From positions 1 through 20,725 of the IMG/VR virus record IMGVR_UViG_3300031857_001692: a stretch of 20,725 nt of DNA. One strand, written 5' to 3'. This document shows, piece by piece, positions 8,504 through 14,094 of the stretch. This DNA is from a virus. Below the pieces are notes generated by a model. It searched no databases. It worked only from the letters and a program-made list of their open reading frames with translations, and was not told where the DNA came from. The first letter of the stretch is position 1. Each line of letters begins with the position of its first letter. The position numbers and the translations under genes were made by a program.

Positions 8504-9069
8504 TTTGATGCCCCGTACAAGTAATCATAAATTCTTGTGGTTGCTTGCTCAGCAATAGTGTTGAAATGCAGATGGTCTTGTATCACATAGTCAACAAGAT
8601 GCAAAAACAGATACTTCTCGTAAAGATGCTCATTGCCAAACTTTGTTTTCTCGACGTGCACATAGCTAATTCGTCCCGTCTCTTTTTCCAAGCAAATGTA
8701 ATACGCAGGGGCTTCTTCCGCGTTAAAGTATTCTTTCACGCAGCGCATAGCATCTTTCATCGCGCACTTAACATCTACAAAAAACTTATTGCCTGCTCCA
8801 TAAAAATCCTTAAAATCAAAATCAAACTCTATATACTCGAACGTGTACTTAGCGCGGCAATACACGTCAAACACAGTGTCAGAGCCATCAAAGTCACACC
8901 CCGCATAAAGCATAAACGGGTAAACTCTCGACTTCTCACAGCTACTGTCGCTATAAAAAATCACACCAAACGAATCAACATACAAGTTAATATCGCGCTT
9001 ACCAGAACAGATCATGTAATGCACATATTGCCTGCAAACCTTACGTAACTCGTTGCTATCCAGACCCAT
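8500..9069 (-). CDS. Hypothetical first gene of leftward operon (189 aa)
   Basis: No family recognised. The reading frame extends to 9111, but the ATG at 9069 (MGLDSNEL) is chosen because AAGGGGG sits 6 bases upstream and the -10 of the leftward promoter (9099-9104) lies inside the longer version. The protein is rich in Tyr, Phe and Asp, looks alpha/beta and has no membrane segment. As the promoter-proximal gene of the whole leftward unit it is likely the earliest product made. The long opposite-strand frame over 8545-9048 is treated as a shadow. Confidence 0.62.
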   Translation of the reverse strand: MGLDSNELRKVCRQYVHYMICSGKRDINLYVDSFGVIFYSDSSCEKSRVYPFMLYAGCDFDGSDTVFDVYCRAKYTFEYIEFDFDFKDFYGAGNKFFVDVKCAMKDAMRCVKEYFNAEEAPAYYICLEKETGRISYVHVEKTKFGNEHLYEKYLFLHLVDYVIQDHLHFNTIAEQATTRIYDYLYGASK

Positions 9070-9098
9070 AATAACCCCCTTATTTATCCTGTAAATTA

Positions 9099-9127
9099 AG
9101 CATAACAACAAGTTTACAACAAGTCAA
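9099..9127 (-). promoter_or_regulatory. Leftward sigma70-type promoter
   Basis: Read leftward, TTGACT (complement of 9122-9127), a 17-base spacer and TATGCT (complement of 9099-9104) precede the first leftward gene by about 30 bases. It interlocks with the rightward promoter, so the two polymerases would compete for the same DNA. Confidence 0.72.
9105..9124 (+). repeat. Two 9-bp direct repeats between divergent promoters
   Basis: ACAACAAGT occurs at 9105-9113 and again at 9116-9124, 11 bases apart, close to one helical turn. Both copies lie in the zone shared by the two promoters. This is the expected geometry of an operator for a regulator bound on one DNA face; the regulator is unknown. 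Confidence 0.55.
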
Positions 9128-9141
9128 CATTTGGCTATAAT
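9113..9141 (+). promoter_or_regulatory. Rightward sigma70-type promoter
   Basis: TTTACA (9113-9118), an exact 17-base spacer and TATAAT (9136-9141) lie 36 bases before the ATG at 9177, whose leader has GGAGA 6 bases upstream. Five of six -35 bases and all -10 bases match consensus. Confidence 0.8.
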
Positions 9142-9176
9142 AATTTCATTAAGTAGTTGTTTATTGGAGAATTATT

Positions 9177-9473
9177 ATGGTTACAGAATTACAAGCTATG
9201 CGCTTAGTCTCGTTGATGTGTGCAAAGCACAACGGCAAGCTAACGCGCACGCAGTACACCAGGCTGAAAGCAAGGACAAACCCACAGGATAGGGATGCGC
9301 TATTAGTGCTGGCGGCAAGTAAGGGCTGGCTAGAGATCAAGCAGAAGCTCACAAAGTGCGGGCGGTACGTGTACATCGAATACGCGGTTACCGAGCAGGC
9401 AAAAAAGTTACACAAACAACTAACACACGGAGAGATGGAAAATGGCAAAGGGCGAAAAAGTGACGATGCGTAA
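9177..9473 (+). CDS. Small basic hypothetical protein, possibly winged-helix-like (98 aa)
   Basis: No family is recognised with certainty. The protein is basic, with helices at about residues 2-15, 20-33 and 36-50, then a LEIKQKLTKCGRYVYIEYAV strand-turn-strand near 52-71 and a final helix. That order (helices, then a two-strand wing) resembles a winged-helix DNA-binding protein. It is the first gene behind the rightward promoter, opposite the leftward operon, which is where phage switch regulators often lie, so it is a candidate for the repressor of the two promoters. It overlaps the ankyrin gene by 32 bases. Confidence 0.6.
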   Translation: MVTELQAMRLVSLMCAKHNGKLTRTQYTRLKARTNPQDRDALLVLAASKGWLEIKQKLTKCGRYVYIEYAVTEQAKKLHKQLTHGEMENGKGRKSDDA

Positions 9474-9855
9474 TATCATCAACAAGCACTTCGAAACTAA
9501 TGTAGACGAGTTTGTCGGCGTGCTAAAACGCAAACCAGAACTATGCAAATCTAAGAGCAAGCTTTTAGTTGAAGCCCTTAACTGCGGTTACTACAAGATT
9601 GCCGAAGCTTTAATAGAGCGCGGGATTGGCTTGCAAGCGAAGGACTCAATGCTCTATACGCCGCTGCATCTAGCCGTGGCACTCAACAAGACACATCTGG
9701 CACGCGCTATAATAGCCCAAAATTGCGATTTAAGCGCTGAAACGATAGAAGGTGATACGCCACTAGCACTATTACGCAAAGACGCTCCTAGGGCTCTTGT
9801 AGAGGCTTTATACGAGGCTTACAATTTTGACACGTCGCTGCAAGATCAAGTTTAG
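9442..9855 (+). CDS. Ankyrin-repeat protein (137 aa)
   Basis: Residues 70-103 form a canonical ankyrin repeat with TPLHLAVA at 73-80 and the usual helix-turn-helix that follows. Residues 38-69 (LLVEALNCGYYKIAEALIERG) form a preceding degenerate repeat, and 104-130 (GDTPLALLRK) a capping repeat. Ankyrin repeats bind proteins and have no enzymatic activity. The ATG at 9442 has GGAG 9 bases upstream; a later ATG at 9466 is possible. No signal peptide or membrane segment is visible. It is cotranscribed with the 98-aa gene and ends just before the origin-like region. Targets could be a host bacterial protein or, if the host lives with eukaryotes, a eukaryotic protein; neither can be decided here. 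Confidence 0.82.
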   Translation: MAKGEKVTMRNIINKHFETNVDEFVGVLKRKPELCKSKSKLLVEALNCGYYKIAEALIERGIGLQAKDSMLYTPLHLAVALNKTHLARAIIAQNCDLSAETIEGDTPLALLRKDAPRALVEALYEAYNFDTSLQDQV

Positions 9856-9893
9856 CTAGTTTTTGGTGCTGGTCTGCTCAGATCGGCACTGAC

Positions 9894-9930
9894 TTATCCA
9901 CATATCCACAAGTCATGCGAGTTACCCACA
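9894..9930 (+). promoter_or_regulatory. Cluster of DnaA boxes
   Basis: TTATCCACA at 9894-9902 matches the enterobacterial DnaA box consensus exactly. ATATCCACA (9902-9910) and TTACCCACA (9922-9930) each differ at one position. All three are on the same strand within 37 bases. Confidence 0.7.
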
Positions 9931-9985
9931 GGTTACTACCGATAATCCCGATAATCACAGGGCTTAAGATTTGAAAAGTTGATCA

Positions 9986-10003
9986 ACGCGCGCGCGTGCG
10001 CGT
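9986..10003. repeat. 18-bp alternating purine-pyrimidine tract (Z-DNA prone)
   Basis: Bases 9986-10003 alternate purine and pyrimidine without a break and are nearly all CG; the part 9986-9997 is a perfect palindrome. The tract separates the DnaA boxes from the AT-rich stretch. Confidence 0.7.
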
Positions 10004-10134
10004 AAAAGAAGATCTATCTTTATCTTTAAATACTTAAAAGAATTAAAGATTAATAATAAAAGATAAAAATAAAGAAGTATTAAAGACTAAATAATTGTTT
10101 TGTTTTTTATTATTTTTAAATGCGAAGCAAAAAA

Positions 10135-10161
10135 ACGTAACGTCACGTAACGTACGTCACG
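10135..10161. repeat. 10-bp tandem repeats (iteron-like)
   Basis: ACGTAACGTC (10135-10144) is followed directly by ACGTAACGTA (10145-10154) and then CGTCACG (10155-10161), which also occurs at 10141-10147. The 10-base period places copies on one helix face. Possible binding sites of an initiator or regulator at the edge of the AT-rich zone. Confidence 0.55.
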
Positions 10162-10316
10162 AGTACTACTACTGAAGCCCAAACCAAGATATAAAGAATA
10201 TACAGTCAAAAAAAAAGCTTGTCAAGAGGTAAAATCTGAAATTTCTATAGCAGAGAGCTAAATTTTAAGATCCACACAAATTTTCTGGAACTCCTCTTGA
10301 TCTATCCGCCAATTAG

Positions 10317-10322
10317 TATAAT
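10317..10322 (+). promoter_or_regulatory. Possible -10 element for the 10.4-13.0 kb operon
   Basis: A perfect TATAAT lies 70 bases before the preferred GTG start. The nearest -35-like word, TTGATC (10297-10302), is only 14 bases away, or 16 if TAATAT (10319-10324) is the -10, so the promoter may need an activator. Confidence 0.4.
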
Positions 10323-10392
10323 ATTTCTGAAATATCGTGATACCGGACAGGTTGCCACGGAAATGGAAAAATATTATACATGGAGGTGTTTG

Positions 10393-11004
10393 GTGATTAA
10401 GTTCTTGGATGATGATGAAGAGTATTTTAAAAAATATAATTCAATTTCTGATGTTATGACGGATGCCCAGAGACGCGAGATGTATCCCGGAGCTAGCTTT
10501 CCAGATATGCATGCCTTGTACGGAAAGCAGTTTGATAATCCTGAGCTGCATAGAAGCAGCATTGTTTCGTGGGCATATGAAACCGTGAAGTTTGCGAGAG
10601 GTGAGCCTCAGGAAGAGCAGGAGGACAGGAAAGAAAAAGCTTTAAGGAAGAAAGAAGCGACTAATAGAGCCCAAAATATAGGCTATAAAATAACCGGGAA
10701 AGAACCTCCTAAGCCCATGGATTTTAGCTTTCTTAAATCGCTGTTTTTGACGGAAAAAACCAAGAAGGATGTAATGAACGTGGTTAGTTCTGCTTGGGCT
10801 AAGAACCACATATACAAAGACGAATTTCCATCATCAACTGTGTTGATAGAGTGCGCCGAGGTAGAGGTTCTAATAACCATGAACAAAGATAGAAATATCT
10901 CTCCAAATGAAGCGGTGCAGCTTCTAGCAAGAAAGATAATGCCAGGGGGATATAAGTATCCACACTGGTATGCGGATTATAAATATTACAAAGACTTTGG
11001 CTAG
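10393..11004 (+). CDS. Hypothetical protein, first gene after origin-like region (203 aa)
   Basis: No family recognised. The frame opens at a TTG at 10297, but that overlaps the promoter-like sequence. The GTG at 10393 has GGAGG 6 bases upstream and is preferred; an ATG at 10363 is an alternative with no clear leader. The N-terminus is acidic (DDDEEY), the middle (about 70-100) is a long charged helix with many Glu/Lys/Arg, and the C-terminus is aromatic (WYADYKYYKDF). No membrane segment. Arginine is coded almost only by AGA/AGG, unlike genes to the left. Position after an origin makes a replication or copy-control role possible, but no initiator motif is seen. Confidence 0.65.
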   Translation: MIKFLDDDEEYFKKYNSISDVMTDAQRREMYPGASFPDMHALYGKQFDNPELHRSSIVSWAYETVKFARGEPQEEQEDRKEKALRKKEATNRAQNIGYKITGKEPPKPMDFSFLKSLFLTEKTKKDVMNVVSSAWAKNHIYKDEFPSSTVLIECAEVEVLITMNKDRNISPNEAVQLLARKIMPGGYKYPHWYADYKYYKDFG

Positions 11005-11063
11005 AAACAGAAAATAAATTAGTGTAAAATTTCTTCTTATGAGCAGCGTAAATGGGGTGTGAA

Positions 11064-11309
11064 ATGAGAAGAGAGCTGATAAAAGGAATGATTGGTAGAT
11101 GGAGGGATTTACCGTCTGACACTTTAGTACCAAGTAAAATAGCGGCAGTAATTCTTGGCGTAGATGAGGTCTTGCTTGACAAAAAACGGTCTTTAGGGAG
11201 GGGTGTTAACTACGTAAAAATTGGTGGATCAGTTAGATATAAGAAATCAGATATTGATGAGGAGCTTAGGAAAAGTGAATACAACAGGACACAGGAAGGC
11301 AAGTGCTAA
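11064..11309 (+). CDS. Excisionase/AlpA-type winged-helix protein (81 aa)
   Basis: Residues about 21-69 fit the small MerR-like/excisionase wHTH fold: a VPSKIAAVILGV helix-turn-helix (22-33), a linker, and the wing YVKIGGSVRYKKSDIDEEL (50-68), where KIGxxVRYxxSD is the family hallmark. Such proteins act as excisionases or as transcription activators like AlpA. The ATG at 11064 has GGGGTG 4-5 bases upstream; an earlier ATG at 11052 has a weaker leader. The 3' end overlaps the next gene. Arginine codons are nearly all AGA/AGG. No integrase is seen in the window, so a regulatory role is more likely than excision. Confidence 0.7.
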   Translation: MRRELIKGMIGRWRDLPSDTLVPSKIAAVILGVDEVLLDKKRSLGRGVNYVKIGGSVRYKKSDIDEELRKSEYNRTQEGKC

Positions 11310-11886
11310 GCACTATTTTGGATACATTACACCGGCATGCGTACGTGCAGCCCGTGACGTTTCGTTATTTTTTATCAAAGAATTTCAAATGACAAAGACA
11401 GAAGACAGGTTAGCTGCTGAGCTATGCATTATTGGGATAAGAGATTTTTTGAGAGATCTTGAACATAACGTTAACTTATGCGACGCGGTAAACACGTTAA
11501 TATTTTCATATAGTAAAGAAAATAATCCGTATGTTACGGAACAGTTTGTCACGGATTCAATGGTAGATTCTGTTTTAAGTCATTTCGCATCTTGTGAGTA
11601 CATAAAACCGGTTGACTTTTTTGACAAAGAATTCTTGCCGCCTGATATTTACAGACGCGTTGAAACTGATTCTAGGAATGCTTACAGACTTAATAAGCAC
11701 TATCAACAAGATTTTGATTCAAAAGATGATCTTTTTGAGTCTGTTGCTCAAGCAATCTATCTAAACTCTGTTTATAGGTGTGGAAATTATAAGAATTTCA
11801 ATCACATAGTAAACGCTATGATTAGGTTTTTGAATGGCGGTACGTTTAGACGTCCTTACGCGATTATGTACGAGGGGAGAAGCTAA
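11275..11886 (+). CDS. Hypothetical protein (203 aa)
   Basis: No family recognised. The frame extends to a TTG at 11221, but GTG at 11275 has AGGAG 10 bases upstream and gives a short 35-base overlap with the wHTH gene; an ATG at 11257 is an alternative. The protein looks fully alpha-helical, with many Phe/Tyr/Asn/Asp, a basic N-terminus (HRKASAKH) and no membrane segment. Its TAA overlaps the ATG of the next gene (TAATG), so translation of the two is probably coupled. AT-rich, AGA/AGG-preferring codon use is shared with its neighbours. Confidence 0.63.
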   Translation: MNTTGHRKASAKHYFGYITPACVRAARDVSLFFIKEFQMTKTEDRLAAELCIIGIRDFLRDLEHNVNLCDAVNTLIFSYSKENNPYVTEQFVTDSMVDSVLSHFASCEYIKPVDFFDKEFLPPDIYRRVETDSRNAYRLNKHYQQDFDSKDDLFESVAQAIYLNSVYRCGNYKNFNHIVNAMIRFLNGGTFRRPYAIMYEGRS

Positions 11887-12089
11887 TGGAATTTACAGAC
11901 AAAATTAAAAGATTTTACTGGTCTAATGACGACGAGAAGTTTTCGATATCTGAGCTAGCCGAAGTTCTTTTTTTGTGCCCAAAATCTCTCTATGACAACA
12001 AAGAATTCAGAGAGTTTTTTGATATCAAGAAAGCGCAGAGGGTGAAAATATCAAAAAAAGAGCTTATGCAGTTTTTATATAAAAGATAA
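11886..12089 (+). CDS. Small helix-turn-helix regulator, excisionase-like (67 aa)
   Basis: Residues 19-66 resemble the HTH_17/excisionase fold: FSISELAEVLFLCPKSLYDN is a helix-turn-helix (19-38), and a short strand KAQRVKISKKELMQFL (49-64) takes the place of the wing with a final helix. It is a second such protein 0.6 kb from the first, but the wing is shorter and the KIGxxVRY signature is not kept. Translation is coupled to the preceding gene by TAATG. It probably binds DNA as a regulator; its target may be the nearby repeats or promoters. Confidence 0.58.
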   Translation: MEFTDKIKRFYWSNDDEKFSISELAEVLFLCPKSLYDNKEFREFFDIKKAQRVKISKKELMQFLYKR

Positions 12090-12107
12090 ATACTTACGGG
12101 GGATATT

Positions 12108-12650
12108 ATGAGCGATAAAAATATTGAGGATGCTTTAAACGAAAATATAGCTATTTTTGAATCTACACTAACTGAATTTTGTGGTGGAGCTATGAAATAT
12201 GGGGTTAGCCAAGAAAGTATAGAGCTAGCAGAGGAATCTATAAGATCGTGGCTGGGAAGCGTTTTTGCTTATGACGATTTTCGTCTTTACGCAGAAAAAA
12301 TCATTTTGATTTTTAATGAGTTAGTAAAACACATGATAGACAAGGCAAATTCATTAGAAGATAAAAATCTTGGCTGGGAAAGGGCGGTTGATGTTGCCAT
12401 CAAAGCCAGAGCATATTTTTCGCATCTAGAGCGATTGTTTTTGTATAGAAAAGATGGCCACTGGGATATTTTCGGAACCTCCGTTAGTTTTCTTGTTGAT
12501 GAATTCGAAAGAGCGATTATTGATGGATGGATGCGCATCTTAAATGACCCGTCCGCATACCCATCGATGGAAGAGGCGAGTTCGGTTTGGGACCAGATCC
12601 TACTAGAGAATGGCTCGGTTCGTGACCGTATGCCGCTGGAGAAAAGCTAG
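12108..12650 (+). CDS. Hypothetical helical protein (180 aa)
   Basis: No family recognised. The ATG follows a GGGGGAT leader, 5-6 bases away. The predicted structure is entirely helical and acidic, with Trp residues spaced through the middle (about 48, 89, 119, 141, 160) and no membrane segment. It ends 2 bases before the start of a 43-aa gene. Arginine codons here are mixed, CGN codons returning towards the 3' end, so it may mark the edge of the AGA/AGG-rich segment. Confidence 0.62.
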   Translation: MSDKNIEDALNENIAIFESTLTEFCGGAMKYGVSQESIELAEESIRSWLGSVFAYDDFRLYAEKIILIFNELVKHMIDKANSLEDKNLGWERAVDVAIKARAYFSHLERLFLYRKDGHWDIFGTSVSFLVDEFERAIIDGWMRILNDPSAYPSMEEASSVWDQILLENGSVRDRMPLEKS

Positions 12651-12652
12651 CA

Positions 12653-12784
12653 ATGATTGACGAACTAATAAAAATCCTTGCAAACGCCAGGAAAATTGAA
12701 ATAGCACTTAAAAATCTAATCATGCATCTAGAAGACTCAATATTTGGTGATGTGGAGGAGGACGCTAATGAACAACAACAGTAA
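12653..12784 (+). CDS. Small helical peptide (43 aa)
   Basis: An ATG at 12653 opens 43 codons ending in TAA at 12782-12784. The peptide is MIDELIKILANARK-type at its start, amphipathic with regular Ile/Leu spacing, then acidic and Gln-rich. It starts 2 bases after the previous stop and overlaps the next gene by 17 bases, and the strong leader of that next gene lies inside it, all typical of compact phage operons. No function is known. The leader for this start is weak (GGAGAAAAG 7-8 bases upstream), so the call is moderate. Confidence 0.45.
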   Translation: MIDELIKILANARKIEIALKNLIMHLEDSIFGDVEEDANEQQQ

Positions 12785-13004
12785 CTACGAAGAATACATG
12801 CGTAAGCGCATGGAGCTAACTCTTGCAACGCTTGAGCGCGTAGAGCGCGGGGCGTTGAAGATCAATCTGGACAAGACCCTAGCGACAGAAAACAAGCGCG
12901 ACCTGCGGGCCCTGGACGCATACAAGACATGGGCTGGGACTATATATTGCAAGCGCAATACTGATGCGATTAACGAGAGGATTAAGGAGTTGCAGCAGTG
13001 GTAG
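12768..13004 (+). CDS. Hypothetical small charged protein (78 aa)
   Basis: No family recognised. The frame can be read from 12744, but ATG 12768 has GGAGGAGG about 6 bases upstream and is preferred. It is helical, with many Arg/Glu/Lys and a Leu/Glu repeat (LATLERVERGALKINLDKTL, about 20-39). Arginine is coded mainly by CGC, in contrast to the AGA/AGG-rich genes before it, so it may be older phage DNA. It is the last gene of the rightward operon and converges on the leftward 13046-13303 gene across a GC hairpin. Confidence 0.6.
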   Translation: MNNNSNYEEYMRKRMELTLATLERVERGALKINLDKTLATENKRDLRALDAYKTWAGTIYCKRNTDAINERIKELQQW

Positions 13005-13018
13005 TAGGTCGCAGACAA

Positions 13019-13038
13019 GGGGCGCTGTTACACGCCCC
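13019..13038. terminator. GC hairpin between convergent genes
   Basis: GGGGCG (13019-13024) and CGCCCC (13033-13038) pair around an 8-base loop, midway between two convergent stop codons. Neither strand has a clear T run after the stem, so this is a weak or factor-dependent terminator at best. Confidence 0.45.
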
Positions 13039-13045
13039 GTAATGC

Positions 13046-13303
13046 CTATAGGTAGGTCACTGTATAAGTATGCGCCCAGATCTTACTAGTCAGCGACTCT
13101 ATAACGTCAGCTAGAGAGCATGCATTAATACGGTGCACGTCAGTGATGCCGTCCAGGCTGTTATAGACTTCGATCTCGTAACGATCACGATTACCCTTGC
13201 GGTACGGCCTGACTAATAGCGTGCGATGCGTTTTGGGGTAATGACGGATTAAAAAGCGGCTAAAAACTTCGGTTACTGACGGTGTTAGTACTGTTGTCTT
13301 CAT
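13046..13303 (-). CDS. Hypothetical protein (85 aa)
   Basis: No family recognised. The ATG has AAGGAT about 8 bases upstream, and the leader overlaps the end of the regulator gene (stop at 13309), so the two are coupled. The protein is basic in the middle (RPYRKGNRDRYEIEVYN, about 32-48), looks alpha/beta and has no membrane segment. Being cotranscribed with an excisionase-type regulator and a membrane peptide, it may belong to a small control operon opposite the packaging genes. Confidence 0.58.
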   Translation of the reverse strand: MKTTVLTPSVTEVFSRFLIRHYPKTHRTLLVRPYRKGNRDRYEIEVYNSLDGITDVHRINACSLADVIESLTSKIWAHTYTVTYL

Positions 13304-13308
13304 AATTT

Positions 13309-13530
13309 TTATCCTTGTACAGAGGGAAATGTATATTTCTTGGGCTTCTTAGCAAGGTACTCTTGAACATCAGCAGGATCGTACATTACACGGCGCCCAA
13401 CCTTGTAATAAGGGATTTCTATCCTAGCTTTTTTTGGATTGCGACAAGTACGCATTGCTCTCAACGAGTCAGGCTTTAGGCCCAAAATATGGGCCGCTGC
13501 ATCACTTGTTATTAATTTAGACATATCCAT
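13309..13530 (-). CDS. Excisionase/AlpA-type winged-helix regulator (73 aa)
   Basis: The whole protein fits the excisionase/HTH_17 fold: LITSDAAAHILGLKPDSLRAM (6-26) is the helix-turn-helix, followed by a basic loop (27-38), the wing IPYYKVGRRVMYDPADVQEYL (39-59) with the KVGRRVxYxxxDV hallmark, and a Lys-rich tail. AGAGGG lies about 8 bases before the ATG, which overlaps the stop of the upstream membrane peptide (TAATG). Its operon fires from a promoter divergent to the packaging operon, so control of one or both is the simplest role. It is one of three proteins of this fold in 2.5 kb. Confidence 0.78.
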   Translation of the reverse strand: MDMSKLITSDAAAHILGLKPDSLRAMRTCRNPKKARIEIPYYKVGRRVMYDPADVQEYLAKKPKKYTFPSVQG

Positions 13531-13646
13531 TAATTTATCCCTCTAATCCATTTGCCAATTTCTTCTGCTGCCACGACCACGCCAATCACTACCGACGCGC
13601 AACCCACACACTGCCCTAGTAACGTAATAATATCCATAATATCCAT
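13530..13646 (-). CDS. Small membrane peptide (38 aa)
   Basis: The ATG (complement of 13644-13646) is preceded by a clear GGAG 9 bases upstream. The 38 codons end in TAA overlapping the ATG of the regulator gene. Residues about 6-27 (IITLLGQCVGCASVVIGVVVAA) form one transmembrane helix, then EEIGKWIRG. It is the first gene of the leftward operon. Single-helix peptides of this size can be toxins, holin modulators or superinfection-exclusion proteins; nothing in the sequence decides between these. Confidence 0.55.
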   Translation of the reverse strand: MDIMDIITLLGQCVGCASVVIGVVVAAEEIGKWIRGIN

Positions 13647-13704
13647 TGTAATAATCTCCTATTATTGCTGCTGTTAATTTTCTACATCACGACTGCATGA
13701 ATAC

Positions 13705-13733
13705 ATCATAGCAATATACGCAAACAAACGCAA
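13705..13733 (-). promoter_or_regulatory. Leftward sigma70-type promoter
   Basis: Read leftward, TTGCGT (complement of 13728-13733), a 17-base spacer and TATGAT (complement of 13705-13710) lie about 60 bases before the membrane-peptide start. Confidence 0.6.
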
Positions 13734-13765
13734 GCATTTCTTGCTTTATTTTGCACCTTGTTAGA

Positions 13766-13794
13766 TTGACTTTTAGTCGTGAGACTTATATAAT
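13766..13794 (+). promoter_or_regulatory. Strong rightward promoter for the packaging operon
   Basis: TTGACT (13766-13771), an exact 17-base spacer and a perfect TATAAT (13789-13794) precede the 69-aa gene by 47 bases. Eleven of twelve hexamer bases match consensus, the best promoter in the window, so it likely needs repression in the non-lytic state. Confidence 0.85.
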
Positions 13795-13801
13795 GTATAA
13801 G
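13785..13801. promoter_or_regulatory. Palindrome over the -10, candidate operator
   Basis: CTTATA-TAATG-TATAAG is a perfect 6-bp inverted repeat covering the -10 and start-site region. A second inverted repeat, GACT-TTT-AGTC (13768-13778), overlaps the -35, and GTAACAGTTAC (13811-13821) lies just downstream. A bound repressor at any of them would block the promoter. Confidence 0.55.
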
Positions 13802-13841
13802 TATTGTTATGTAACAGTTACACACACACAGGATACATATA

Positions 13842-14051
13842 ATGAGAGATAGAGACACATTACGCAGACTGACTATACAGAGAGCTATGTTTGATCGGCA
13901 CGCGGAACTCGCAGGGGCTGCAAGAGCTGATGAGTACGCTAGACTGCGAGCTGACATGACAAAACATATTAGAGATTGCGACGATTTCTCCGAGTTGCAA
14001 AAACCCAACACAGAAGTCGGGAACAAGACACTAAGTAAGTTCTCTAAGTAA
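13842..14051 (+). CDS. Hypothetical small charged protein (69 aa)
   Basis: No family recognised. It starts 47 bases behind the strongest promoter of the window, with AGGA about 9 bases before the ATG. The protein is helical and very Arg/Asp-rich (MRDRDTLRRL start; RLRADMTKHIRDC near 35-47) with a Lys-rich tail. It is the first gene of the rightward unit that continues into the terminase and fibre genes; first genes of such units are often regulators or small DNA-associated proteins, but no motif shows this. Confidence 0.58.
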   Translation: MRDRDTLRRLTIQRAMFDRHAELAGAARADEYARLRADMTKHIRDCDDFSELQKPNTEVGNKTLSKFSK

Positions 14052-14094
14052 TTAGATTAACAAATGCATATGAGACTAAATTGGTACCATATCG

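Larger units (their letters stand above)
9856..10392. other. Origin-like non-coding region
   Basis: No coding frame is convincing over about 535 bases. In order it holds a perfect DnaA box TTATCCACA (9894-9902), the near-matches ATATCCACA (9902-9910) and TTACCCACA (9922-9930), two GATAATC copies, the palindrome GTTGATCAAC (9978-9987), an 18-bp alternating purine-pyrimidine CG tract (9986-10003), about 130 bases of very AT-rich DNA with recurring TAAAGA/TATCTT words, and tandem ACGTAACGT repeats (10135-10161). DnaA boxes beside an AT-rich unwinding zone is the build of bacterial and plasmid origins. This is inference from sequence pattern; no replication initiator gene was recognised next to it. 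Confidence 0.62.

Noticed and set aside
8545-9048. 167-codon rightward open frame
   Set aside because: It is antisense to a well-led leftward gene in a coupled operon, has no leader of its own, and its product is a Lys/His/Ile-rich sequence typical of a shadow frame.
9070-9111. N-terminal extension of the first leftward gene
   Set aside because: The extension would include the -10 of its own promoter; ATG 9069 has AAGGGGG at the right distance.
9161-9448. Leftward 95-codon frame opposite the 98-aa gene
   Set aside because: Cys/Ser-rich shadow; the rightward gene has a promoter, leader and operon context.
10015-10100. Possible CRISPR-like or satellite repeats in the AT-rich stretch
   Set aside because: The recurring words are short and irregular, with no constant repeat-spacer length; they fit an AT-rich unwinding zone.
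10297-10392. Upstream extension of the 203-aa gene from a TTG codon
   Set aside because: It covers a TATAAT promoter-like word and lacks a leader, while GTG 10393 has GGAGG 6 bases upstream.
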